Assembly (NCBI RefSeq): GCF_035918315.1 | Contig: NZ_CP142146.1 | Location: 1,116,001-1,180,000 of the forward strand | Direction: 5' to 3' | DNA length: 64,000 nt | Source: Vagococcus jeotgali | Lineage (GTDB): Bacteria > Bacillota > Bacilli > Lactobacillales > Vagococcaceae | In this document: piece by piece, positions 17,011 through 25,621 of the stretch | Position numbering within the stretch: the first letter of the stretch is position 1 | Layout: the number at the start of each line of letters is the position of its first letter | Made by a program: the position numbers and the translations under genes | The notes under the pieces: model-generated | Seen by the model: the letters and a program-made list of their open reading frames with translations, nothing else | Databases searched by the model: none | Told to the model about the DNA's origin: nothing

Positions 17011-18240
17011 TTACGGTGTCACACTATTTTTTATTTCATTAATTAATTCTTTTAATGATAATTTACCTCTAAAATTAAATAAAGTTAACGCAATATTTAT
17101 CCCAATTAAGCCACTGGTAACGATAAAAACGGTACTATAATCTGATCGGTTAGCCACTAATGATCCTAGAAGTGGTCCTGCCACTTGACCAAAGTTAGTG
17201 AACATTTGATTAAAACTAAATATTCGACTCACTCCATTAGCTGGGGTAAGCTTACTAATTAGAGAATTAACAGAAGGCATAAGCGCTCCCGTTGAAAAAC
17301 CTAATAAAAATCTTAACACACCTAATTGAAAGGGTGTTTTGATAAATCCCATAGGTAATATACAAAGAAAAGATAGAGATAAACCAAAAATTAACACATA
17401 TTGATTACCGAATTTATCTCCTAATTTACCTAATAAGGGAGCTGATATAAAAGTTGAAAAACCAGCGATTGATACAATTAAGCCACTAACAAATAAAATA
17501 TTATCGTTTTGACCACCTAATTGTCTGATATAAAGAGTTAGAATTGGACTAATAGTTGTCATACCAATTTGAATAATAAAAGTAGTTAGTAACAAACCAA
17601 ACAGCAGCCTAGGTTGTTTGATGCTCTTTAGCATCTCCTTGGTTGGCATAACCTCAGCCCGTTCAATCGGTGTAAAATCTTCCTTAACAAAAAACATAGT
17701 TAAAATCGTATTAATTAATAAAATGACACCCGTTACAATAAATACATTTCTAATTCCAACGGTCTGTGCCAAAAAACCACCTAAAGATGGCCCTATCAAA
17801 CTACCTGCCACAGCACCAGTTGCTAACGTACCTAATGCCCAACCACTCTTATCTTTTGGAGCTTGTGAGGCAATCATAGCAGTAGCATTAGGAACATAAC
17901 CTGATAATAATCCATTAAAAAAACGCATAACCAGCAACCAAAAAACGTTAGGAACAAAAGCAAGCGAGCCCATAGTAATCGTCATACCAGCTGCTGCTCT
18001 AACCATCATTAATTTACGACCTCTTCTATCTGCCATATTCCCCCATAAAGGAGCAACTAAGGCTGCTGAAAGAGCAGTGATACTAATTGATAATCCAGCA
18101 TAAAACTCTACTTTATTTTGCGGAGCTCCTAGTTCTTCTATATATATCGGGATAAAGGGCATAACTAAACTAAAGCTGACTCCTGTAAAAAAACAACCGA
18201 GCCAAGCAATATACATATTTCGTTTCCAATCAATCTCCAT
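17011..18240 (-). CDS. pmrA: PmrA-like MFS multidrug efflux transporter
   Basis: A 409-residue major facilitator with 12 membrane spans, closely resembling the pneumococcal pump PmrA: MEIDWKRNMYIAWLG at the start, LWGNMADRRGRKLMMVRAA (motif A between spans 2 and 3), GYVPNATAMIASQAP and GPSLGGFLA (antiporter motif C). PmrA-type pumps export fluoroquinolones and dyes using the proton gradient. It starts 37 bases after a small unknown gene and is followed by a LacI regulator 14 bases on. A TTG at 18249 is a possible alternative start, as it is better spaced from AAAGG. A sugar exporter role is possible given the regulator. Confidence 0.8.
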   Translation of the reverse strand: MEIDWKRNMYIAWLGCFFTGVSFSLVMPFIPIYIEELGAPQNKVEFYAGLSISITALSAALVAPLWGNMADRRGRKLMMVRAAAGMTITMGSLAFVPNVFWLLVMRFFNGLLSGYVPNATAMIASQAPKDKSGWALGTLATGAVAGSLIGPSLGGFLAQTVGIRNVFIVTGVILLINTILTMFFVKEDFTPIERAEVMPTKEMLKSIKQPRLLFGLLLTTFIIQIGMTTISPILTLYIRQLGGQNDNILFVSGLIVSIAGFSTFISAPLLGKLGDKFGNQYVLIFGLSLSFLCILPMGFIKTPFQLGVLRFLLGFSTGALMPSVNSLISKLTPANGVSRIFSFNQMFTNFGQVAGPLLGSLVANRSDYSTVFIVTSGLIGINIALTLFNFRGKLSLKELINEIKNSVTP

Positions 18241-18277
18241 GAACAACAACGACATCCTTTTCTAATTAACATTTCTC

Positions 18278-18544
18278 TTACTCAGCTGATAGTTCTTCCA
18301 GTATATATTTAATTTCTAAATTAAAATCATGGGTTGATTTAGAAATATCCTCTCCTACCAAAGAGAGATTAGAATCCTCTAAAGTCTCTTTTAGGCCATT
18401 TAGCTGATCGACTAACCTATTAGACTCAGATAACACATCTTCAAAGACTTTGATTTCTTGAGTGTTAAGACTTACTTTTAAAGAGTTTTCTCTATATGTT
18501 TGAATTAAGTCTTTTAATTCTATCGAATGACTTCTTTTTTCCAT
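18278..18544 (-). CDS. Small hypothetical protein
   Basis: An 88-residue soluble, acidic, mostly helical protein that I do not recognise. Leucine spacing (LKDLIQTYRENSLKVSL, VDQLNGLKETLEDSNLSLV, IKYILEELSAE) suggests a helical bundle or coiled coil. There is no signal or membrane span. The start at ATG 18544 has AGAGGTG 7 bases upstream. It lies 37 bases before pmrA on the same strand, so it is probably the first gene of that operon. Confidence 0.65.
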   Translation of the reverse strand: MEKRSHSIELKDLIQTYRENSLKVSLNTQEIKVFEDVLSESNRLVDQLNGLKETLEDSNLSLVGEDISKSTHDFNLEIKYILEELSAE

Positions 18545-18613
18545 CTCTATCACCTCTTAATTATCATACGCTAAATTCTACAAGATTTCTATTGTTATCA
18601 ACTCATTCACCAA

Positions 18614-18654
18614 AAAATACCTATCAGTAGAATAGAATCACTGATAGGTATTTT
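18614..18654 (-). terminator. Terminator of the NCS2 permease gene
   Basis: Perfect 15-base-pair stem AAAATACCTATCAGT (18614-18628) with its complement (18640-18654), T-run on the minus strand. Confidence 0.9.
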
Positions 18655-18674
18655 CATTAAATATATTTAACCTG

Positions 18675-20111
18675 CTACATAGTGGCTAAAACGATAAAAT
18701 TAATTACAAACAATCCAGTAACAACCCATAAGACTGGAGAAACTTCTTTGAATTTACCTTTTACAACTTTCACAATCACATAAAAGATAAATCCTGCTGC
18801 AATACCATAAGAAATACTATAAGCAAGACCCATGAATATCGAAGTAAAAAAGGCTGGGATGGCATCTTCTAGATTAGTCCATTCGATTTCTTTAAATGAA
18901 GCCATCATCATAATTCCTACAATAATCAAAGCTGGCGCTGTCGCTTGGGCAGGTACAACACCTACAACTGGTGATAGGAAGCTACTTAATAAAAACATAA
19001 TAGCAACTACAACACTAGTTAAACCTGTTCTACCACCAACACTAATACCAGCAGCACTTTCTACATAGGTCGTGACATTACTTGTTCCAACCACTGCCCC
19101 TACACTAGTTGCAATGGCATCTGAGAATAATGCCTTGTACATTTTAGATTGAATCCCTTTATTTTCTTTTACAGATTCTTCATCAGCTTGAGAGAAAATA
19201 CCAGTTCGTCTACCTGTACCAATAAATGTTCCAATTGTATCAAAAATATCAGATAGACTAAATGCCAATATGGTTAATAACACTTGTGGTATTTTTTCTA
19301 CGTCTGAGAAAAGTGAGGGCATACCATTTGGACCAAAAGCTGCACCAAACGTCACGCCTAACTCTTTAAAAGAATTCCCTAAAGAATTTTGTTCAAAATT
19401 AATGCTACTTAAATCAACAACACCCATTGGAATAGCAAGAATTGTTGTTGCAATGATCCCAATCAAAATACCACCTTTGACATTTTTTATCACTAAAATA
19501 GTTGTTATGATAATACCTATCAAAGCTAAAATGATAGCTGGATTATTAAAGTTAGCTAAAGCAGGTACAATACCACCATTTGATACGACGTTAATAGCTT
19601 TATCTCCATCAACTGTAGAAGAAACAATTGTGTTTTGATCTGATGTAAATTGTAATAGTCCTGCATTTTTAATGCCGACATAGGCTATAAAAATACCAAT
19701 ACCACCACCAATAGCATGTTGTAAACTGATGGGGATTGACTGAATTATTAGTTTTCTAAGCTTTGTAATGGTAATAACAATGTTGATAATACCACAAATA
19801 AATACCATAGCTAAACCTTGTTCCCAAGAATATCCCAACCCCATCACTACTGTAAAAGTAAAGAAAGCATTAAGTCCCATACCTGGAGCTTGAGCATAAG
19901 GGACATTAGCAAATAATCCCATAATTAATGTTCCTACTGCTGAGGAGATAATAGTTGCTAAAAAGACCGCTTGAAAAGGCATCCCTGAAAGCGAGAGAAT
20001 TGATGGGTTAACGAATAAAATATAACTCATTGCAAAAAAGGTCGTGAGCCCTGCCATTATTTCTGTTGATACTGTTGTTCCATTTTCTTTTAACTTAAAA
20101 AACTTTTCCAT
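18675..20111 (-). CDS. NCS2-family purine permease (PbuG/PbuO type)
   Basis: A 478-residue nucleobase permease of the AzgA-like NCS2 group, importing adenine, guanine or hypoxanthine with protons. About 12-14 membrane spans are visible. Signature segments are GLTTFFAMSYILFVNPSIL near the start, PYAQAPGMGLNAFFTFTVV (span 3), SLSDIFDTIGTFIGTGRRTG (with the conserved Asp/Thr motif) and TSNVTTYVESAAGISVGGRT. Which purine it prefers cannot be read from sequence. Monocistronic, with a good promoter and a possible PurR box upstream; no purine riboswitch was found. Confidence 0.92.
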   Translation of the reverse strand: MEKFFKLKENGTTVSTEIMAGLTTFFAMSYILFVNPSILSLSGMPFQAVFLATIISSAVGTLIMGLFANVPYAQAPGMGLNAFFTFTVVMGLGYSWEQGLAMVFICGIINIVITITKLRKLIIQSIPISLQHAIGGGIGIFIAYVGIKNAGLLQFTSDQNTIVSSTVDGDKAINVVSNGGIVPALANFNNPAIILALIGIIITTILVIKNVKGGILIGIIATTILAIPMGVVDLSSINFEQNSLGNSFKELGVTFGAAFGPNGMPSLFSDVEKIPQVLLTILAFSLSDIFDTIGTFIGTGRRTGIFSQADEESVKENKGIQSKMYKALFSDAIATSVGAVVGTSNVTTYVESAAGISVGGRTGLTSVVVAIMFLLSSFLSPVVGVVPAQATAPALIIVGIMMMASFKEIEWTNLEDAIPAFFTSIFMGLAYSISYGIAAGFIFYVIVKVVKGKFKEVSPVLWVVTGLFVINFIVLATM

Positions 20112-20144
20112 TTCTTAACAATACATCCTCTCAATTTATCATTT

Positions 20145-20237
20145 GTTCGTTTCCTAACAAATTTGATTATAGCTATCCTAATTAAATAAATCAACAAAAA
20201 AATGAATTTTAATTTAAAAAATCATTTTAATGTTCGT
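20145..20237 (-). promoter_or_regulatory. NCS2 permease promoter with two possible PurR boxes
   Basis: On the minus strand TTGATT (20189-20194) and TATAAT (20166-20171) are 17 bases apart. ACGAAC occurs twice in the same orientation, at 20145-20150 (just downstream of the -10) and at 20232-20237. The second, in the context AAAAACGAACATT, matches the Bacillus/Lactococcus PurBox (AWWWCCGAACWWT) at 12 of 13 positions. Promoter is well supported; PurR binding is inference. Confidence 0.5.
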
Positions 20238-20256
20238 TTTTATTTAAAACAAAAAG

Positions 20257-20281
20257 AAAAACACTCATGAATGAGTGTTTT
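20257..20281 (-). terminator. Terminator after ybaK
   Basis: Stem AAAACACTC / GAGTGTTTT with loop ATGAAT right after the ybaK stop, T-rich on the minus strand. Confidence 0.8.
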
Positions 20282-20285
20282 AATA

Positions 20286-20768
20286 TTATTTTATAATATC
20301 TCCAAGAATACCATCTGTAACTTCTACTAAATAACTTGGGTCTATCACTAATTGCAAACCCCGTTTACCAGCTGATACCCTTACTTCACTTAGAGACAAC
20401 ATATTCTCAAAGTAAAAAGTAGGGAATTTCTTTTTCATACCAATCGGTGAACAGCCACCGTGAACATAACCTGTTAAAGATTCTAACTCTTTCATCGGTA
20501 GCATATCTACTTTTTTATTCCCACTTATTTTAGCTAATTTTTTTAAATCTAGAGTAGCATCACCAGGAATAACGGCAACAAGATAAGGTGTTGTAGTTCC
20601 TGTTAAAACTAAGGTTTTATATATTTCATCTGGAGCAACCCCTAAATCACGTGCTGCATCAACAGCACTAAGTGTCTCCTCATCCCACCGATACTCAGTG
20701 GTATGAAAAACAATCTGTTGAGCTTCTAGATGACGTATAGCATTTGTTTTAATTTTTTTCTTAGCCAT
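20286..20768 (-). CDS. ybaK: YbaK/EbsC-type aminoacyl-tRNA deacylase
   Basis: A 160-residue editing protein that hydrolyses mischarged tRNA, typically Cys-tRNA-Pro. Family motifs: VFHTTEYRWDEETLSAVDAARDLG, YKTLVLTG with the conserved Lys, VAVIPGDATLDLKKLAKISG, and GYVHGGCSPIGMKK (substrate loop). It overlaps the end of aroD (stop TGA of aroD in CGATGATAATG), so they are cotranscribed. I choose ATG 20768, 8 bases after GAGGG, over the ATG that overlaps the aroD stop. Confidence 0.9.
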   Translation of the reverse strand: MAKKKIKTNAIRHLEAQQIVFHTTEYRWDEETLSAVDAARDLGVAPDEIYKTLVLTGTTTPYLVAVIPGDATLDLKKLAKISGNKKVDMLPMKELESLTGYVHGGCSPIGMKKKFPTFYFENMLSLSEVRVSAGKRGLQLVIDPSYLVEVTDGILGDIIK

Positions 20769-20770
20769 TA

Positions 20771-21547
20771 TCATCGCCCTCTTGGTTTTGACAAGCCAAT
20801 AACATCCATCCCTTTTCTAAGAGGTCCTATGGGTAGTTGCCCTGGGGCTGACATGTGTTTGCCATTTGATGCATATGTAATACTTGAGCCAAATAATTCC
20901 CCAGTCAACCTAGTTAAACGACCAATATCTCCCATACCTATTAAAGTAAATGTTAAATCTGGTTTTGTAGTTTGAATATGGTTTGAGACATCCAATATTC
21001 TTAAAACATCACTCATGTCGTGAGGCATCACAGCTAGTTTACAAATATCAGCACCAAATTCACGCATCTCATAAATTGTTTCTAGCATCTCTTGATTAGA
21101 AGGTGTTTTACCACCATCATGGTTTGACATCAAGACTTTCACATCATGTAATTTGGCAAAGTCCTGTACATCTGATTCTTTTTTTAATAACATTTCAAAT
21201 TCTAAATCTACAATATCAACAAGTCCAGTTTCCATCATAACTTTATTTAATTCAAAATAATAATCCAAGTCAATACTTTGTCCCCCTCCTTCTTGAAGAG
21301 TTCTAAAAGTAAAAATCAAAGGTTTTTCTTCAATGGCATAACGAATAAAATAAGCTGCTTTTTTCATGAAATGTGGATCGTTTACATACATAAAATAGTC
21401 AGCACGCCACTCTATCATATCACAATCAAGCGCATTTAAACGCATCGCCTCTGCAAATAACTCCTCAAAATTTCTCGCTATTAGAGAAACACATACTTTG
21501 GGCTCATTTTCACCTAATGTAAGGTTTCTTAGTTTTAATCTTGACAT
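20771..21547 (-). CDS. aroD: 3-dehydroquinate dehydratase, type I
   Basis: A 258-residue type I dehydroquinase of the shikimate pathway, removing water from 3-dehydroquinate through a Schiff base. The catalytic residues are visible: His in LMSNHDGGKTP, Lys in ADICKLAVMP (Schiff base), and the substrate loop SAPGQLPIGPLRK. EWRADYF is the conserved amino-terminal Glu-Arg motif. Start at ATG 21547, after GGTGGGAG. It is not next to other aro genes; it lies between an rRNA methylase gene and ybaK, with which it overlaps. Confidence 0.96.
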   Translation of the reverse strand: MSRLKLRNLTLGENEPKVCVSLIARNFEELFAEAMRLNALDCDMIEWRADYFMYVNDPHFMKKAAYFIRYAIEEKPLIFTFRTLQEGGGQSIDLDYYFELNKVMMETGLVDIVDLEFEMLLKKESDVQDFAKLHDVKVLMSNHDGGKTPSNQEMLETIYEMREFGADICKLAVMPHDMSDVLRILDVSNHIQTTKPDLTFTLIGMGDIGRLTRLTGELFGSSITYASNGKHMSAPGQLPIGPLRKGMDVIGLSKPRGR

Positions 21548-21578
21548 CCTACTCCCACCTATCACTCATAAATTACGA

Positions 21579-22757
21579 CTACTTAATATTATAAAATAAG
21601 ACTTTTAAATAATTTGCTTCTTTGAATGTATCTGACACTTTAAAGTCAGTAGGCAAGTGATATTTAGCACTTAAGGAAAATGTTCTTCCTGTTTCTTTAA
21701 TACCATTTTCTACCATGCTTCTAAATTTATCCATAGATACATTAGCAGCATTTGTTGATGCTATGAGTAAACCATTTTGTTTGACTAGTTGAGCTGCTTC
21801 ATAAGTTAGTTTACCATAATCTTTGGCGACTGAAAAAGTTCGTTTTTTATTTCGCGCAAAACTCGGTGGGTCCATCACTACTATATCAAATGTCATCTCT
21901 TTTCTTAAAGCATATTTGAAATAATCAAAAACATCCATCACTATAATAGCTTGTTTGTCTCCATCAATACCGTTTACCTCAAATTGTTCCTTCGTTTTTT
22001 CTAAGCTTCGTTTAGCTAAGTCAACACTCGTTGTATGTGTTGCACCACCATAAGCAGCTGCAACTGAAAAAGCCCCTGTATAGCTAAATGTGTTAAGTAA
22101 CGTCTTACCTGTACTCAAACCTTCTGATAGCTCACGCCTCACATCACGTTGATCTAAAAAGATACCTGTCATCAGTCCTTCATTTAAGTAAGTTGCATAA
22201 TTAATATTGTTTTCTTTAACAATCAAAGGCTCAGGTGCTTTTTCACCCCATAAAAAAGAAGAGTCTTGTAAACCATCTTTTTTAAATCTTACTTTTTCAT
22301 AAATACCAATAGCGGGAATGCCTGATTGCTGTAAGGCTTTTAAAATCTCATGTTTTAAACCATAAATCGTTTCGTTATACCAAGATATAACTAAATAACC
22401 ATCATACCAATCAATCGTCATGCCTCCCAAACCATCCCCTTCACCATTAAATAAGCGAAAAGCTGTAGTACTTTCATCTAAGAAAAATGATTGACGTTCT
22501 TGTTTTGCTTCATTAAATAGTTTACTAAAAAAAGCTGGTTTTAATGGCTGGTTTTCTTTAAAACTAATCAACCAACCTATCCCCTTATTTTGTTTCCCTA
22601 AATAACCATATCCAATAAATTCCTCGTTTTGAGTATAAAAACTTACCCAACCCTTTGGTAACTCTTTTGGATATGTGACTAAGTCTATATCCTGAATCAA
22701 GGGGTAGTCTTTTCTATATTTTTTCACACTTGCTTGTTTTATCTTTATTTTTTCCAT
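21579..22757 (-). CDS. RlmI-like class I rRNA methyltransferase
   Basis: A 392-residue protein with an amino-terminal PUA-like RNA-binding domain (about 1-75), an EEHUD-like middle section, and a Rossmann methyltransferase domain. The S-adenosylmethionine motif is LLNTFSYTGAFSVAAAYGGA (about 218-237), followed by SVDLAKRSLEKTKEQFEVNG and the catalytic DIVVMDPPSFARNK. This matches the RlmI/YwbD group that methylates a cytosine of 23S rRNA. The exact position is inferred from the E. coli relative. AroD follows 31 bases downstream. Confidence 0.88.
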   Translation of the reverse strand: MEKIKIKQASVKKYRKDYPLIQDIDLVTYPKELPKGWVSFYTQNEEFIGYGYLGKQNKGIGWLISFKENQPLKPAFFSKLFNEAKQERQSFFLDESTTAFRLFNGEGDGLGGMTIDWYDGYLVISWYNETIYGLKHEILKALQQSGIPAIGIYEKVRFKKDGLQDSSFLWGEKAPEPLIVKENNINYATYLNEGLMTGIFLDQRDVRRELSEGLSTGKTLLNTFSYTGAFSVAAAYGGATHTTSVDLAKRSLEKTKEQFEVNGIDGDKQAIIVMDVFDYFKYALRKEMTFDIVVMDPPSFARNKKRTFSVAKDYGKLTYEAAQLVKQNGLLIASTNAANVSMDKFRSMVENGIKETGRTFSLSAKYHLPTDFKVSDTFKEANYLKVLFYNIK

Positions 22758-22890
22758 TTAGTCAATCCCTCTGAATAAATCTATACATATACTACTACAC
22801 TATATCAGTTTTTTTTCGTCTTGGCTAAGTTTTCATTAATTAAATTTACCTTTTTTCATAAAAATTCACACTTTTTACTTCTTTCTTCAA

Positions 22891-22919
22891 TTGACATGCC
22901 TTTACTGAAACGGTATTAT
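22891..22919 (+). promoter_or_regulatory. Strong promoter of the LtaS gene
   Basis: TTGACA (22891-22896) is a perfect -35 and TATTAT (22914-22919) a near-perfect -10, with a 17-base spacer. It is the best promoter match seen in the window. The short leader contains a small hairpin GGCTA/TAGCC. Confidence 0.85.
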
Positions 22920-22981
22920 ATGATATGAAGCTTTCGGCTAGATTTAGCCTCTTTGTCTTGTTATAGAAAGGATGTTTTTAA

Positions 22982-25117
22982 TTGAAACATAAATATAATA
23001 CAAATTGGATTAATACGAGAATGGGATTTTTCACCTTAATGGTCATCTTGTTCTGGATTAAAAGTTTATTTGCTTATTCTATTGATTTTAACTTAAATAT
23101 TGAGTCAACTTTTCAACAATTTATTCTTTTTATTAGTCCTGTTGCAACAACTATCTTTTTATTCTCTGCGGCTTTATATATTAAAAGCCCTAAAAAATCA
23201 TACATTACTTTAGTCGTGATTTCAGCTCTAACAACGTTACTGCTCTTTTCAAACATTGTGTATTACAGAGAATTTACAGATTTTATTACAGTTAATACTA
23301 TGCTTGGAGCTGGTAAGGTATCATCTGGTCTTGGAGAGAGTGCTCTTCGTATGTTCAGGCCATATGATGTATTATACTGGTCAGATACTATTGTGATTAT
23401 CATTTTACTTGCTACTAAAAAGATAAAAATTGATGAAAAACCAGTTAAAGCAAGATCTGCTTTTGCTGTCACAAGTTTTTCTGTTCTACTTTTTTCAGCA
23501 AACTTAACATTAGCTGAAACAGATCGTCCTGAACTTTTAAAAAGGACATTCTCAAGAGATCACATTGTAAAATATTTAGGTATGAATGCCTTCACCGTTT
23601 ATGATGGTGTTCAAACATATCACGCTAACCAGCGACGTGCTCAGGCAAGTGAAAGTGATTTGGTAGATGTTCAAAACTACGTTAAAGAGCATCACACCTC
23701 ACCTAATGATGATACATTTGGAATAGCTAAAGGAAAAAATGTGATTTATGTTCATCTAGAGAGTTTCCAACAATTTTTAATTGATTATAAGTTAAAAGAT
23801 GAAGAAGGCGTGGAGCATGAAGTCACACCATTTTTAAACAGTTTATATCATTCAAATGATACATTTAGCTATGACAATGCTTTCCATCAAGTTGGTTCTG
23901 GTAAAACAAGTGATGCTGAAACCTTACTTGAAAATTCATTCTTTGGACTTGGTCAAGGTCCTTTATTTTCTCAATTAGGTGATAAAAATAGTTTCCAATC
24001 AGCTCCAGCCATTTTAGGACAAACTCAAGGTTATACAAGTGCTGTGTTCCATGGTAATGGCGGCTCATTTTGGAATAGAAATGAAACGTATAAACATATT
24101 GGCTATGACTATTTCTTTGATGCTAGTTATTATGATGTTAACGAGGAAAACTCTTTCCAATATGGTTTACATGACAAGCCATTTTTAGCACAGTCCGTTC
24201 AATATTTAGAGCATCTACAACAGCCTTTTTACTCTAAATTTATTTTAGTTACAAATCATTACCCATATTCACAATTTAAAGATGATAATGCTGGGTTTCC
24301 GATTGCTAAAACACCAGATACAACAATCAATGGTTATTTTGCTACTGCAAACTATTTAGATCAAGCTGTTGAAGAATTATTTACTTACTTAAAACAAACT
24401 GGCGTGTATGATGATTCTATCATTGTTTTATATGGTGATCATTACGGAATTTCTAACTCTCGTAATAAGTATTTAGCTGACTTACTTGGTAAATCAAAGG
24501 ATGATTGGACAGAGTGGGATGATGCACAACTACAACGTGTCCCTGTGATGTTTCATATTCCTGGTCAAGAAAAAGGTGGCATTTCTCACACTTATGGTGG
24601 TCAAGTTGATGTATTACCTACTCTACTACACTTATTAGGTATTGAAACAGATAATTATATTCAACTTGGACAAGATTTCACATCTAAAGATAAAGATCAA
24701 ATTGTTGTCTTTAGAAATGGGCATATTGTCACACCTGTCTATACAATTCTTGGACCTAATGTTTATGATACTAAAACAGGTGAATTATTAGAAGATTTAA
24801 CTCAAAAACAAATAGACGATATTGCTGATATTAAAGAAAAAGCTGGTACTCAACTTAACATGTCTGATGCCTTAACTAATGGAGATTTACTAAGGTTCTA
24901 CACAGAAAGTGGTCTACAGCCCGTCGACCCAACACAATATGATTATAAGGATGCTGTTGAGAAGATTACTAAAATTGAAGAAGATAAAGATAGTGATTCT
25001 ACAAGTATCTATTCACAAAATGGTAACAAATCAACCGTTGATATTTTCGAAACAAAAACATATAAGCAATACCAAGAACAAGAAGAAGCTAAACAAAAAG
25101 AACAAGATAAAAAATAA
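22982..25117 (+). CDS. ltaS: Lipoteichoic acid synthase family protein
   Basis: A 711-residue LtaS-type enzyme that polymerises glycerol phosphate from phosphatidylglycerol on the outer face of the membrane. Five membrane spans fill residues 15-180; the sulfatase-fold domain follows (about 250-590). The catalytic Thr is T309 in VGSGKTSDAE, and E260 (YVHLESFQQF) plus DHYGI (about 490) are the metal ligands. The tail after 600 is long, hydrophilic and ends in a Glu/Lys/Gln-rich stretch. Start is a TTG at 22982, 8 bases after AAAGGATG; no ATG fits. Preceded by a strong promoter and followed by a terminator. Confidence 0.92.
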   Translation: MKHKYNTNWINTRMGFFTLMVILFWIKSLFAYSIDFNLNIESTFQQFILFISPVATTIFLFSAALYIKSPKKSYITLVVISALTTLLLFSNIVYYREFTDFITVNTMLGAGKVSSGLGESALRMFRPYDVLYWSDTIVIIILLATKKIKIDEKPVKARSAFAVTSFSVLLFSANLTLAETDRPELLKRTFSRDHIVKYLGMNAFTVYDGVQTYHANQRRAQASESDLVDVQNYVKEHHTSPNDDTFGIAKGKNVIYVHLESFQQFLIDYKLKDEEGVEHEVTPFLNSLYHSNDTFSYDNAFHQVGSGKTSDAETLLENSFFGLGQGPLFSQLGDKNSFQSAPAILGQTQGYTSAVFHGNGGSFWNRNETYKHIGYDYFFDASYYDVNEENSFQYGLHDKPFLAQSVQYLEHLQQPFYSKFILVTNHYPYSQFKDDNAGFPIAKTPDTTINGYFATANYLDQAVEELFTYLKQTGVYDDSIIVLYGDHYGISNSRNKYLADLLGKSKDDWTEWDDAQLQRVPVMFHIPGQEKGGISHTYGGQVDVLPTLLHLLGIETDNYIQLGQDFTSKDKDQIVVFRNGHIVTPVYTILGPNVYDTKTGELLEDLTQKQIDDIADIKEKAGTQLNMSDALTNGDLLRFYTESGLQPVDPTQYDYKDAVEKITKIEEDKDSDSTSIYSQNGNKSTVDIFETKTYKQYQEQEEAKQKEQDKK

Positions 25118-25120
25118 ACT

Positions 25121-25155
25121 AAAAGTCACTATTCGAATGTTGAATAGTGACTTTT
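25121..25155 (+). terminator. Terminator of ltaS
   Basis: Perfect 14-base-pair stem (25121-25134 with 25142-25155), 7-base loop, T-rich downstream. Confidence 0.9.
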
Positions 25156-25275
25156 GTTTGCTATCAGTATTCATACTAAGTAGAAACAGATTGTCCTTAA
25201 AAATAACCTGACTTTTTATGGCTAATTTCATAACCATCTTATATAATAAACCCACCTCAATTAAGGATTATTAAT

Positions 25276-25420
25276 ATGGATATCTCTAAAACCATTAAAC
25301 GACAACGAAAAAAACAGACTCAAACCCAAGAAGAGCTAGCAAATAACATTTGTATTTCTAAAAAGACAGTTTCAAACGGGGAAAACAATACCTGATTTAT
25401 ACAATCGCCGATTGTAAAAT
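25276..25420 (+). pseudogene. Remnant of an XRE-family DNA-binding protein
   Basis: The first 39 codons read MDISKTIKRQRKKQTQTQEE and then LANNICISKKTVSNGEN, the helix-turn-helix of an XRE/Cro-type regulator, ending at TGA 25393. In another frame the expected continuation IPDLYN is still readable just after, so at least one frameshift is present. The rest is missing; IS30-like sequence begins at about 25411. Confidence 0.75.
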
Positions 25421-25621
25421 TAAGCTAGACAAATAAAAAAATCATTTGTGATACACTCAAATTGTCCAAATTGTATTTCCGACGAAAGAAAACAAGGAGA
25501 GTGATCACAAATGACCTATATACATCTTACTACAGACGAGCTTGTTTTAATAGAATCTTATTATCACCAAGCTAAAAAAGTTAAACATGTTGCTGATACT
25601 TTAAAAAGATCAAGACTCTAA
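25411..25621 (+). pseudogene. 5' remnant of an IS30-family element
   Basis: ATTGTAAAATTAAG at 25411 resembles the end of an IS30 element. An ATG at 25511, behind AAGGAGAG, opens a 36-residue frame, MTYIHLTTDELVLIESYYHQ then AKKVKHVADTLKRSRL, which is the amino end of IS30-type transposases. It stops at 25619-25621 where a second element begins. Everything downstream of this element is lost. Confidence 0.75.

Noticed and set aside
20112-20285. Purine riboswitch upstream of the NCS2 permease
   Set aside because: The conserved TATA...CTACC-type core and the paired loops of the purine aptamer are absent.
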